From Paramyrothecium sp. XJ0827 (lineage: Eukaryota > Ascomycota > Sordariomycetes > Hypocreales > Stachybotryaceae): a stretch of 64,000 nt of DNA. The position numbers and the translations under genes are program-made. Positions 1 through 11,200 of this stretch are shown here, in pieces. The number at the start of each line of letters is the position of its first letter. The first letter of the stretch is position 1. The stretch lies in the NCBI GenBank assembly GCA_020881915.1, contig JAJFPB010000003.1:558001-622000 (forward strand). The letters run 5' to 3'. The notes under the pieces are model-generated. The model worked only from the letters and a program-made list of their open reading frames with translations, made no database searches and was not told the origin of the DNA.

Positions 1-373
1 CAATTTGGTGGCCGAAGCAGACGCCAATGACACGAACGCGACCTTCGTCCAGTAAGCGACCCGTGTACGCCACCAAGCGAAGGACCCAGTCATCTTCTGC
101 ATACGCCGAGTGTTTAGAGCCGGTGATCAGCACAGCGTCGATTGTTTCAGGGTCTGGGTAGATTGTATCCTGGTCAGCCGTTACCACGTCATGCGCTGTC
201 AGCACCAGCTGCGACCCTAGTGTTTGAGGGGGATCTAGGCTTTCGCAGGCTGCCCGCAGTAGCGTGGTAAAGATGTTGTCAAACCGTCCCAGCTTGGCTA
301 CCACACTGGGCAGCGGTTCGTCTGCTACCAGGATAGCCAAGCGGAGTGGGCTGGAGGGAGATAGTGAGCCCAT
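1..373 (-). CDS. Class I glutamine amidotransferase-like protein, partial (3' part outside window)
   Basis: The minus-strand frame opens with ATG at 373-371 and runs off the left edge after about 124 codons. The visible protein begins MGSLSPSSPLRLAILVADE. It contains an acidic stretch ending in a VLITGSKHSAY-type loop, then VIGVCFGHQI, the nucleophile-elbow motif of class I glutamine amidotransferases, with Cys as expected nucleophile. The His-Glu half of the triad would lie beyond the window. Known relatives are the GMP-synthase-like amidotransferases of fungi, whose substrates are mostly unknown. It is transcribed in the same direction as the MFS gene to its right, 461 bp away. I cannot tell whether it belongs to the neighbouring cluster. 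Confidence 0.75.
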   Translation of the reverse strand, partial: MGSLSPSSPLRLAILVADEPLPSVVAKLGRFDNIFTTLLRAACESLDPPQTLGSQLVLTAHDVVTADQDTIYPDPETIDAVLITGSKHSAYAEDDWVLRLVAYTGRLLDEGRVRVIGVCFGHQI

Positions 374-834
374 CTTCTGCTTATATATTCTGAGATGGAA
401 GACGCTTGCAAAGGTAAAAGAGTGAAGAAACTCTTGCAAAGAGTAGTTGCGGAACAATGGGCTCTTATAAGAATCTTTGAGGCAAGGTCATGAAGCTTGT
501 ACGTGCGAGTTGCTAGTAAGAATGGATGCATGGGGGGTGATTAGGCCCACCCGGCTGTGCTTGCGCAGGAGTTGATGTTCAGCAGGGGGTGGATTTAGAA
601 AGCAAGCAATAATGCGCAACGAGCAAGAGCGGATGTCAAGGCTTCAAATGATGCTGTCAGTCCATGCAGGATGTTTGGTCTTGTGTAGCTGGAGGCAACT
701 CCGATGCTCCGGACTACTCAGCCTCATGCGATATCTCACTTGTCCTCACTCAGCCACGAGTGATGCGTAGTGGTGACTGTCGTCTTGTCTGTCTAGATCT
801 ATGAGTGTCTATCTATCCTAACTCCCAAAGAACT
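374..834. other. Intergenic, no gene seen
   Basis: This 461-bp stretch lies between the amidotransferase start and the stop of the MFS gene. Its only open frame on the minus strand (325-531) overlaps the amidotransferase start and has no recognisable content. It probably holds the amidotransferase promoter and the MFS 3' UTR. Confidence 0.6.
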
Positions 835-2380
835 CTAGCTCCTTTGCACAGGCTGCTGGATTGTGATATACTGACTATGTGCCCGGATCCTTTCTCCGTA
901 CTTGTACAAAACCCACGGCACTGGTACTAGAGCAACCGAAACAAAGCCTAAGAGGCTACTGGCCCATGCAATCCCCAAGGATGAAAACATCTGTACCATG
1001 AACAGCGGGAATGCACCCCCTCCCGCATATCGTAGCAGACTGTTTGCGCTAAGTGCGCTAGCACCATGTAGCGAGCCATAGGAGTTCATGATATATAGGG
1101 CGCCGCTGCTGTACACCATAATATTCCCTACTGCAAAAGGTACGGCCGCTATCACGGGGCATAGCCAGTGCACACCCGCATTAGCAGACCATCCAAACCA
1201 GAAGAGGCTGACCGGATTAAGGGCACAGCCCGCCATGGCGCCGTATAGACGATACTCCGGGGGAACTGTCCCAACACCATACTTGGACTCCAAGCCCGGG
1301 TATGTTCGACGGTCGATGTAGACCACGGCGAGAAAGCCGATAACGCAGCCCAGCGCGATAGAGATGAATGTGAGACCCTGCTGGCTGGGTGTGAAGCCGT
1401 AGCGTCCGCCAAATATGTAGGGAAATGCGGCGAAGAAGCTGTAAAAGACGGCAAAGTTGAATGCCATGTAAATGGTCATGAAGAGCACAATGGACTCGAC
1501 AAAAAGCATTTTGAAGGGTTTGAGGACGATGCGCTGAATTATAGCACTTGACGGAAGCGCGACTTTGAAGGAAAGAGATTGAGGTGCATCGGACTGCTTC
1601 TCCTTCTTCAGTCGCTTTTGGAGGATTGTTTTCTTGTATGTCTCGAACTGGGGAAGGGCGTATAGGTAATTGAAGGCGATCATGAACAGAATGACCCATT
1701 CGAGCCAGCGGAAGTCGTATGCCTCGCTTACAAAACCGCCAATTACAGGCCCTAGGAGTGTCAGGAGAGAGAAACGAAAGAATCGCACACACGAGAAAGT
1801 TGGTCTTACCAAAAGCTGGCCCGAGAAAAGGAGACACGAAGTAGAAAGGGTAGACGAAGCCCGCGAGAGCAGGCGGCCACAGGTCTGCATTCGTGCCTCC
1901 ACCCACAGAAACGACTGCGCTTCCGAAGAAGCCAGCGAAGAAGCGACAAACCGCTAGTGTTACAAAGTTTTGCGCCAGGCCTGAGCCCAGGATGAAAAGG
2001 CCAAAGACGGGAACCGTTGTGAGGTAGACGATTCTGCGCCCGTAGTACTCACTGACAGGCGCCGCGATGATGGCTCCAAGGCCGAGTGCCCAAAGGAAGA
2101 GCGAAAGTCCGAGCAAGGATGCCGTGTGGGAGACGCCAAATTTCTCTGATACGTTGTTGGCTCCGGATGTGTACACGGAAGAGGCGAAGGATCTGTAAGT
2201 GTTAGAACATCTTGAGCTTCCGCGCTCGAGGTGGTAGACTCACACATTGATGCAAAGAAATGCTGGGATGCTGGTCATGTAGATGCGCTTCCACAACGGC
2301 CAGTTGTAGGGACAGTCTGGATCATCCGGTCCCCTCCAGTCTGTCGAGTCTATCATCACATCCTGTTGCTCGGTAGCCAT
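835..2380 (-). CDS. MFS transporter, DHA1-type multidrug/polyamine family
   Basis: Three exons: 2380-2244, 2192-1810 and 1751-835, with introns of 51 and 58 bp. Together they give a continuous protein of about 478 aa. The start MATEQQDVMID is followed by the PDDPxxPYNWPLWKR pre-TM1 segment usual in fungal DHA1 transporters. Exon 2 has the loop 2-3 motif SEYYGRR. The exon 2-3 join creates LGPAFGPVIGGF, the conserved TM5 antiporter motif of drug:H+ antiporters. About 12 hydrophobic segments are visible. Such proteins export small molecules across the plasma membrane by proton antiport. The gene is divergent from the oxidase-formyltransferase gene across a 1.4-kb shared promoter region, so export of that cluster's product is a reasonable inference. 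The substrate cannot be read from the sequence. Confidence 0.9.
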
Positions 2381-3773
2381 GCTGTCTGTTGGGCGACATG
2401 CAACGAGTGCCCGCTTGATGGAAACTTTTGGTTGACAAGCCGACTCGCCAGAACAAGCGAAGAGGCCCCGAACACACAAGTAAGTGGATGGAATTCCTCC
2501 TCCACCCGTCTGCTTACAGCCATCCGAAAAAGACGAAGAAGCGGAAAGGAGCGGAGCGTAAGAAAAGAAATGGCGGGCTGCGCGCTCCTCGGCCGCACTT
2601 TAAGACCCACCTCAAAGTTTGCAGGGTTCACCCAATCGGCGGCACCGCCGTTAACATAATGCAAGGCCCGCCCCTGTCACATCAGAAGCGGGATGAAGGG
2701 GAGTTTACGCTTGTGTGGCGTGCTTTCGAGATCCACCCCAGATCTGGGAGAGTGTCAGCAGCCGCGACGGCAGCAGTGTGACAATGCATTTATGCCGATC
2801 CAGCCCCTGCTCAGCTCCTTGTGTCATGGACCAAAGTGCCTTGACGCAGAAAGGCTGCATGTTTCGGCGTTGCATCGTGACGCGACTTGGTCGGTGGAAA
2901 TCTCACTGCTCTGGATCGCCTTGACAGTAGGTATGGTCAGGTGTGAAAGGAGTAAAGCCCTGGCGCACGGCTAATTTTCAATTTCTATTAGTCAAGAATT
3001 TCCCCTTGCAGGCATACAGTATCCCTTTGACGACAGCATAAGCTTGAGTGCGCGAGCTCAAGATTCACAAAGCCTTGACCAGCCCCCACATACGCTTACA
3101 CGCAGCCATCTTCGGGGAACGCAATTTTTCGAGAATATCATGTCACTGTACCCTTGTGTAATGGAGGAGAGGGATTATGCTTCTCACATAGCCACCTTTA
3201 TCACCCAAGTCTAGTGCAAATAGGCAAATGGTATAGTATTCGTGGGTCAAGCGATGATGCTAATACTCCGAAGTTCAGAGGCACCACCCCTGTGTGAAGA
3301 CGACGTTGCTTCACGAGCATCTGCATACATTCTGTTAAGGAGATCTACTTTGCTGAGCCTGCATTGCTAACATCAAGTCTGTCATGTAAGATGTGATAAC
3401 ATGCCTATTATGGGCGTCTACGTAGCGTGGACTCGTGTTCTACCACTCATAGTCTAAGAGCCTAGACCTTCGGAGGCCGGGTGGTATTGCATGTATCTGT
3501 CCGTACGACCACTTCACGTGGCTACTGAGCCCCAGCCTCGGCTAGGTAGCAGGGATGGCGGTGGTCAGCACCTACTCGCTGTTACCTCGCATTTCCGGGA
3601 AAAGGGATTTCCTAAATGGATGGGAGATGTGCAGGAACTTGGCCTGTAATCCACGCATGAGCCACGTTAAATAGCCTGTCAAGAAACTCTATAACAAATT
3701 GGCCGAGCTTAGCACTCTCACTCTTCTGTCTCAATCTAGAACGTCAAAGTGAGGACTGCCCACAGCAACAGTC
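2381..3773. promoter_or_regulatory. Divergent intergenic region between MFS and FAD-formyltransferase genes
   Basis: This 1.39-kb region has no convincing coding content; open frames at 2428-2974 lack recognisable domains. It must hold the promoters of both flanking genes. I saw no clearly repeated long motif shared with the upstream regions of the acetyltransferase or heme-fusion genes. Confidence 0.55.
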
Positions 3774-6452
3774 ATGAAGTTCCTTCTCACTACCATACTC
3801 CCGTCATTTCGTGCTGGAACGAGCCATTCCACGTACATTCATTGCAGCGATGATGGCTCCAATTTTATCGCTCTTTTGACCAGCCCAAAGACAGTGGATG
3901 TATGGATTTGCAATGGCGATGAAGTTACCAGTGATCTGATGGACAAGTGGGTTGGTCAAGCTCACCAGGTTCCAAAGTCGATGCTAGTCAGAGACGCTGC
4001 CTTCATTCCCCGCCTTCGCGAATATTCCAATAGCCGTGTGGCTGAGATAGCAGAGTTTCCCAAGCAAAGACCTGATGTCTCGGTGAATGAATGGGAGGCA
4101 TCTGTTCTTTCGACTGCAGAGATGCTTTATGCACGAGCTCGCGCCAACTTGCAAACCCAAGGGCTGAAAACTGGCAAGACAGGGCGCAATCCTCAGCATA
4201 CGACAGTTTTGCTAGTCGGAGCGGGTATCATGAATCTTATGACCGCGCAGCTCATGGCAAAGCACGGTTATAAAACACGCGTTGTAGACCAAGGCTCGGA
4301 CCCGCGATCGTGCCAACTGGAGGACTGGACATCATTGGGCGTCACCAGCGGCGGCCATAACGCCCGCATGTTCACGCGCACAGAAGCCGACAACTACAAC
4401 GAGCAGGACAGCGAAATATACAGAGACATGCAGTCCATCTTCCGGCGGACGGTTCGCGACGGCGGCTGGAGCGTGAAGCCGCCCAAAGACTTCACTGCTG
4501 CAGAAAATGCCTGGGTAGATGCTTTTGAGCATGTACCGGGCTGGATGGCCGCTACCTTCAAGAAGAATATTCACGAGGTCAATGGCGATTCTGGCAAGAT
4601 ATGGAACGAACTTATGACGAATGACCCTCAACTGTTTGAGGATGTAGGATTCCACAAGGATATTATACGCATGTATGTGGAGGAAGTCGCCTTGAATGCA
4701 TCCACTACGCTCAATCAAAGGCTTGGGTCACTTTCTCAGGCCCCTTCTCCTCAGGAGTTCCTGGAAGCGTATCCCGGTTTCCGCGTTGCGGCCGAGTCGA
4801 ATCATCTCGCAGGAGGCATCATCGTTGACGGGTTCACCGTGAACATCCACCTCTTCGTGACCAAGTTGATAGACCAGATCACAGCTCTAGGCGGAGAATT
4901 TGTTTGGAATAACCGAGTGCAAAGTATCGAGCGCAACAACAATGGCGAAGTGACCATGCTGAAGTCAGAGAAGGGAGACTTGGAGGCTGACCACTTCGTT
5001 GTCAGTCCTGGTACGACTGGGACTGCGCTGCTGAATGGGACGTCCTGCGATAATCTGGTCCAAGGCGTTCTGGGAATATGGTTGCAAATTCCAAACCTAG
5101 AACCAAAGATGCGAAACTCTGTGAAGATCCACCGCCGTGACCACAAAGTCGAAGATATCAACATCACGGTAGCCAAAGACACGGAAACCGGCGAAGACAT
5201 TCTCATCTTCGGAGGTGGATACGGATACGTTGGACTGGGCCGTCCAGCGCCAGACTCGCCAGAAATGACGGCTCTTTATGACGAGCTGGAGGAGGTGGCG
5301 CGCATCTATTTTCCAAATGGATACGCTGAGATGAAGAGACGTGGGCCCACGTCAATGTATCCCGGCGGTCATCGCAAGTTCTGCGTTCGTCCTTTCACAC
5401 CCACTGGTCTCGGGGTGTTTGAAAGGATCCCCACAGCAAGCGGCGGTCAACTTATCATCACAGGGGGCAACAACACGGGCGGTTTTGCACAAGCACCGGC
5501 CATAGCGCGTGCAGTGTTGCGATCCATAAACGGCGAGGGTGATCCTATCCATGTGCTCTTCCACCCTGATCGTGGCAAGATCACTCCGGTTGGTCCCAAA
5601 AATACGTCTCAGACCTTGAGCAGGGGGTTGAGCCTCGAGAGCGATATCGTGGCCAAGTCCCGCCAACCACTCAAGCTTCTCCTGCTTTGTTCAGATGGTC
5701 CTCAGCACCGTTACCTGCGCTACCGTCTTGACCAAGCCTTTCCCGGCTACCACTGTGTCCAAGAAACAAGTGACGGGCAGGTACGCAAACTGATGGAAAA
5801 GGGCCGCACTGTTGATGCGTTCTGGCAAAAGTATCAGGGAATTCGCCGTCAATTCTTTGGCCATGACCTCCAGCGAAAAGCCCATTTTGACCGTTTGATA
5901 CCGCAGGACCACGTCTCGCCCGAGCCGGACCTTGTAGTTGATAGCGTTAACTGCAAAGAGGTTTGGGACGCTGTGGAGCAGTGGAAGCCGGATCTCACCA
6001 TCGTTACGGGCACAAAGCTCATTGGCAAGAAATTGATTGCGCGCGGTGGACTGATGATCAACATGCACATGGGTCACCTGCCCGAATACAAGGGAAACCA
6101 CTGCATTTTCTTTGCGCTGTATGACGGAGCAGTCGACAAGGTTGCGGCGACGCTGCACCAATTGACGTCGAGCCTGGATGGAGGGGACCTCTTGGAGAGA
6201 GTCTCCGTGCCGGTGTTCCGCGATGACAATGAGGAATCGTTGTACACTAGGTGCCTCGAAACGACGATAAACCGCTGTGTGGAACATATTGGAAGGTTTT
6301 CGAGGGGAGAGAAGCTGGAGTTTCTGCCCCAGAAAGCTGAGGGCAGGATGTTTCGACACCGAGATCGTACGCCGGATAAGGAGATGTGGCTATGGTGGAT
6401 GCTGAATGTGGGTGGCTTGTTGAAGACGGCGTCCAAACAGGTCGAGCAGTGA
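3774..6452 (+). CDS. FAD-dependent amino acid oxidase-formyltransferase fusion protein
   Basis: A single exon of 892 aa. Residues 1-140 match nothing I recognise. VLLVGAGIMN near residue 145 is a GxGxxx Rossmann FAD motif of the DAO/DadA oxidase family. It is followed by a W...GVTSGGHNARMFT segment, and the FAD domain continues to about residue 600 (GGNNTGGFAQAPAIARAV near its end). From about residue 635 there is a second fold: INMHMGHLPEYKG, then ATLHQL and SLDGGDLLE. These reproduce the Asn-x-His and Asp catalytic motifs of N10-formyl-tetrahydrofolate-dependent formyltransferases. A protein with both halves could oxidise a C-N bond and formylate an amine, or hand the product from one site to the other. 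The order of reactions and the substrate are inference. It is divergent from the MFS exporter and is followed by the GNAT gene in the same direction. Confidence 0.85.
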   Translation: MKFLLTTILPSFRAGTSHSTYIHCSDDGSNFIALLTSPKTVDVWICNGDEVTSDLMDKWVGQAHQVPKSMLVRDAAFIPRLREYSNSRVAEIAEFPKQRPDVSVNEWEASVLSTAEMLYARARANLQTQGLKTGKTGRNPQHTTVLLVGAGIMNLMTAQLMAKHGYKTRVVDQGSDPRSCQLEDWTSLGVTSGGHNARMFTRTEADNYNEQDSEIYRDMQSIFRRTVRDGGWSVKPPKDFTAAENAWVDAFEHVPGWMAATFKKNIHEVNGDSGKIWNELMTNDPQLFEDVGFHKDIIRMYVEEVALNASTTLNQRLGSLSQAPSPQEFLEAYPGFRVAAESNHLAGGIIVDGFTVNIHLFVTKLIDQITALGGEFVWNNRVQSIERNNNGEVTMLKSEKGDLEADHFVVSPGTTGTALLNGTSCDNLVQGVLGIWLQIPNLEPKMRNSVKIHRRDHKVEDINITVAKDTETGEDILIFGGGYGYVGLGRPAPDSPEMTALYDELEEVARIYFPNGYAEMKRRGPTSMYPGGHRKFCVRPFTPTGLGVFERIPTASGGQLIITGGNNTGGFAQAPAIARAVLRSINGEGDPIHVLFHPDRGKITPVGPKNTSQTLSRGLSLESDIVAKSRQPLKLLLLCSDGPQHRYLRYRLDQAFPGYHCVQETSDGQVRKLMEKGRTVDAFWQKYQGIRRQFFGHDLQRKAHFDRLIPQDHVSPEPDLVVDSVNCKEVWDAVEQWKPDLTIVTGTKLIGKKLIARGGLMINMHMGHLPEYKGNHCIFFALYDGAVDKVAATLHQLTSSLDGGDLLERVSVPVFRDDNEESLYTRCLETTINRCVEHIGRFSRGEKLEFLPQKAEGRMFRHRDRTPDKEMWLWWMLNVGGLLKTASKQVEQ

Positions 6453-6863
6453 ATGGACTGATGAAAAGAAGGACTGTTCATATTTAGGAAACGTGATTTG
6501 TCCTGGTTGTGGCTCTCTCAAGCCTCGCCTGTTCGGGCTCCCTACAGTTAACTCCATAGTTTGAACGATCATTCAATATGACTCGAAATGAACTGCAAGC
6601 CCAGGTTGCATAATTGACATTTCATTTCGTAAGAGGCTCCGAATAAGAACTTGATGACGCTGAAACTTATGACTCTGATCTTCAATCAATATAGTTTGGC
6701 TGGTACTATGGCCTCTGTTCGTTATCTCAGCCTGAGACGGAATCCTTCCAAGCTCCATTGGTAGATCGAACTGCTTTCCGCAATTAAAGCGGGGAATCGA
6801 TCGTTCCTCTTTTAAATCCGACTTCAACCTCGAGCAAGGGTCTGACGCTGACAAAACACGAAA
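6453..6863. promoter_or_regulatory. Intergenic/promoter of the acetyltransferase gene
   Basis: This 411-bp stretch is between two co-directional genes. It contains no recognisable coding sequence and presumably carries the upstream terminator and the acetyltransferase promoter. Confidence 0.5.
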
Positions 6864-8033
6864 ATGGCTCAACCAGTATCGGCTACCATTCAAGGACCAA
6901 GCGGTTCTTTGGACATCGTCTGCGGGGAAGCAAGTCCAGAACAGAGGGTCAAATGCTGGGAACTTGCCGCCGCCGCCTTTGTGCCCCAGATTCCGGCCTC
7001 CGTCGTTGGGGAACTCGGCGGGACTCTGTTGCACCACCCGCTGCTCCGCAATAATGGGATACGGTACTGGTGCATTTCCTTGGCAGAGGATCCGTTGTCT
7101 GTCATGGCAATGTGCGGTACACTGCATCGGCCTTTGCTTGTTCGGGATAGCGAGTCGATGCGGGAGGAGGATGGGTCTTGTGTCTACATGGTGGCCACTC
7201 ATGCCCAGTACAGACGGCTGGGACTTGCGAAGATGGTCATGAACCACGTTGCGGAGTGGCTGGATGGAGAAGGTGCCGCGGCTGCGAGCATGCTGTATAC
7301 CAGCGTGGGAGATGTAAGTGATACCCATTCAGCTCCAAGGTCGAGCCAGGTGGAATGCTGATTACCGTTCTTGCTGTAGTTTTATGTTAGCATGGGTTGG
7401 GATATGATGCCCTCGATAGTGTCTACGATCACAAGCTCAACTGGTTCATTTCAACCCGGTGACCGCAAAGACCTCCCCTCCTCACGCTTTCTGTCAAACG
7501 ACGAGATACCTGGGCTCTGTAACCGCGACGTGGAAGACCTAAAGAGCAGCATTGAGAAAGAATCAATCAATGCTAATGAAGTACACCTTGCTGTTCTTCC
7601 AAATCCCGACATGGTCAATTATTTGCACGAATGGGGCGATATACTCACCTTCAAACTCCGGGGGAAAACGCCTCAGACCCATGGCGCGATATGTGAGGCG
7701 GCGGACGCCTGGATTTACTGGTACCACAGTTTGGACAAACTAGTGATAACGAGGGTTCGGACGCCCCCAGTGAAAGGCCAGGGCACTTCTGAGGCGCTGG
7801 CAAGCCTGTTGCTGCATGCACTGGAGGAGGCCCAAAAATGGGGCATCTCCAAGATCACCGCCTGGGAACCGAGCAATGAGCTATTGGGTGCTCTGGAACT
7901 TGTGAAGGAAAGTTCTGGCGTCGAGGTGCAGACGGGGCCAAGGCCGAATAGCATTACTTCTGTGAGATGGAAGGGTTCGGATCGGACGAAGAAGACAATC
8001 CTTCATTTGAACGAGAGTTATGCAGCCAGCTAG
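6864..8033 (+). CDS. GNAT acetyltransferase, LYC1-like
   Basis: Two exons, 6864-7313 and 7380-8033, separated by a 66-bp GTAAGT..TAG intron, give about 367 aa. The N-terminal half has CVYMVATHAQYRRLGLAKMVM. This is GNAT motif A, the pyrophosphate-binding loop (Q/RxxGxG/A-like, here RRLGLA) for acetyl-CoA. It is followed across the intron by SMLYTSVGDFYVSMGW, which resembles the yeast LYC1 lysine N6-acetyltransferase family, as does the total length. The C-terminal half is a second, weaker GNAT-like domain (AWIYWY...VKGQGTSEALASLLLHA). The expected role is acyl transfer to an amine, lysine-type in the family's best-known member. Next to an amino-acid oxidase and a heme oxygenase-like gene, it could cap an amine or hydroxylamine. 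That role is inferred from context only. Confidence 0.82.
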
Positions 8034-8259
8034 GAAAGTCAAACAGGTAGCCTTAGCACATGTTTTATTTTGATCTAAACTACTCTTTCGAGCCTCGATA
8101 GCCTTGTAGCTTTCCACACTTCAATTCAATTTATGACACCTGTTCAGTTGAGGTTTGGGTCTCAGCTCGTCAATGTGCCTCCATTTGTGTAATAGCCGTT
8201 CTTACATCGCCCATCAACTTGCCCTTCTCCGCTCTATTTAACACCTTCTTCAGCCCCTA

Positions 8260-11200
8260 TCAATTCCTTCTTGGGTAGGACTCAGAGTTTCCTCGCGTTC
8301 TCAGCATCAATCTGCCTGGGCGCATGGCTGATCCTGCTCGTGGTAGAACATCAGAACTAGCCGTGTTCTTCGGATTGTTTGAAGCAGGCGGAACACTGAG
8401 ACCTCTTGGTCTATGATTCAAACGCGCCATCATCGAAGAGATGGCTGCTTGTCCATCAAGTGCTTCCATTGGGCTCTGCTGCTTTCCTATCACCGGGTAT
8501 TGGAAAATGGAGCCGTGGCTTGTTGTGCTGCTTCTTGAAGTCTGCCGGCTCAATGATGGAGATCTGCTGCTCCGCGATGACTGGCTCATTTTGCTCAAAG
8601 CTCGATGGAGAGAAGAGTTCCTCGAGCGCGACGTGTCAGAAATGTATGGACTCTCTTTTGCTCTCCCAGACGTGCTCTGCGTTTCCACGTTTTCCAATTC
8701 CATTCTGGCGACGGCTTTTCGAAGATCCTCTAGTGTCATGGCTCCGGCCGCAGGCAAACGGCTCAAACGACGAATAGCTTTATTGTTTGTCTCCACAAAC
8801 TGGCTCATGGCCTTCAGAGCACCAGCATTAGCTCGCGTTACAGAAGCACTGGCTTCTCCAATGCTTCTGCCTCTCTCATGATGCACCGCGTTGAGCGTTG
8901 TTGGTCGTGGCATGTTATTCTGCCTCGCGGGCTTCGCAGATGCGAGTGTAGCATGTATTCGCGACATGACGTTGTCAAAGTCAACATTCTGGTTCGGATT
9001 AGTTCGGGACATGAAATATGCTGATGGCTGCGGTATGTCCTGACTTGCAGCCCCTGCCTGGTTCGTCAACACAAAGAAGCTGCCATCGCGAATGTAGCTC
9101 AAGACACGAGCCCATCTGGATCGCGCTGGGTTGCGCTCCACAGCAGGGTTATAAATTGAGTGCTGGGCAAGCTTGGCATAGAAGATGGTAAGACGACGAG
9201 CCATACGTTCTAAAAGTTGCAAGAGAAAGCCAGAGAGAGCCGTAACTCTGTCGAAGTCACGATCAGGGTCCTCTTCTCCAGAGGTATTGAAGTCTGTGGC
9301 GATGGCATCCAAAGCATCCATGCCTGTGCACGCCTCCTGACGAAGATCCTCGAGCAGTTCAATGTCAAGCTCCACGCTCTTAGTAGCGTACATGAAGACG
9401 CCACGCTCGTGGAAACGCAACGATGTATTCTTGTCACAGACTAGATCGCCGACGTGACCGATTTCTTTGGTGCATGTTATCGCATCAGTGCTTGTCTTGG
9501 CTCGTGCGATTGTCCCGAGCACATCAGGCAGTCTGGCCTCCACACCAGGCCCATTCGCATTGGCAATGCTGAAAGATAGTTTGAGGACCAATTCCTGGAG
9601 TTTCTCGCCGAACAATGCTTTAAACCCACCCTGCAAGAGTCGGCTCTGGTATCCGTAAAAAGATCGCACGGCGTAGCTGTTGGGCAAATTCTCTTGCACC
9701 CACATGTTGGACGAACCAGCTGGGTTCCACGCCGAGGAAGAATCTATGGTCCCTCCAGTTATCTCGTGCATTTCAAACTGGTGTGCCACTAGAGTTTCGA
9801 CTGTGGTGCGTAGATAATCCGCCCAGAGATCATACAGTGATGACAAGACCTCATTGTTATGGTAATCGGGCTTGGCTGCCAGATGTCCAATGAAATATTT
9901 GGTCAAAAGACTAGATACTTCAGGGTTGTTTGTGTGTGCGAGATTGTCAAACGAGGCTGAACAGTCCACGCCCGCATTTGATTTGATGATAAGAGTCCCT
10001 CCCGGATGCATTGGGCAAAAGTCCGTCACATCGTAGACACTTCCGTGCACCGCAATCCACATGCGCCCACCCTCGCGATGGCCAGTATGGACCGCAAGCT
10101 GAGAAAGAGGAATTGTGGGCAGGTTGCACGGTAGGGGCTTTGGTGTCATAAACACATCGAGCATGAATCGCCGCTCAGCGAAAGCCTTGTTGATGATGAC
10201 GTCGACATTGTCCATGGTTGCCGTTCTGTAGGTGTAAATTGCTTTTCTGATGCCGTTCATGACAGAGTCAAACACCGACACAGAACCGCAAACGAACAGG
10301 TATCCACCCAACCCGCCTTGCTTCTTGGACATGACAAGATCGCAGATGGTGTTACCCTGCTCAACGATGAGTGAATCGATATACCGTGGTTGGATATGCT
10401 TCTCAACCAGGTCGCGGGCGTGCGCATCGTAGGCGAGGCCACGCGGATCCCTTGAAAACGCAACATGAACTTCCATGAAACCAGCATGGACTAGCTCTCT
10501 CAACTCCTCCTCGAAACAGAACTTTTCCCGGGATTGGACTCCAAGGTAGAGGTGATTCTTTCCTCCTGCAAAGCCGGCGCTAGCAAGACGAGACTGCCAG
10601 AAGCCACGGAACGGGGCGATGCCGCTGCCACCGGCAAACATGGCAACAGGCGCCATCGGGTCAAGAGGAAGCTGGAAGGCAACGGGTCGGGAGACGCCGA
10701 CGAGAACCTCGTCTTCCTCATCTGACGACAAGCCATCCAAGTCTGGGTGTGGGTTCAAGAAGCCGCTCGAAACGCCGGCTCGCGAAATGATCTCTCCCTT
10801 GGCAAATGTGTCGCAGACGTCGAAATCGGCCCGCGACACAGCCAAGTCGACTGTGCTGGGGAGCAAATCCTCGGTATAGCTGGCAATGGAGTATGTCCTA
10901 GGTACCTCCAATGGCATCAAGTTGGGTAACCACGTGGAGATTTCGTCCAGATTGAAAGCTTTATCCCAAATTTGATGCGGAGTATCCATGAGGGCATTTT
11001 GCAGTAGGTCACCGAGCGAGCCGCGTACAGGCCACTCGTTGGTGGCGAGCACTTGCAGTACGGTGTTGGAGGAAGCATGCAGCATGCCGTGAAGCTTCAG
11101 TGCAAGGTCTTTCGTGATGGGTGCAAGGTGTCCGCGCCGTAGGATGTCGGTCACGGTTAGCTTGCGTTGCGTGGTATGCTTTACAGACGCCAAGTGAGCT

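Noticed and set aside
5691..6359. 222-codon antisense frame under the formyltransferase domain
   Set aside because: Antisense shadow of a strongly supported coding exon; no motif.
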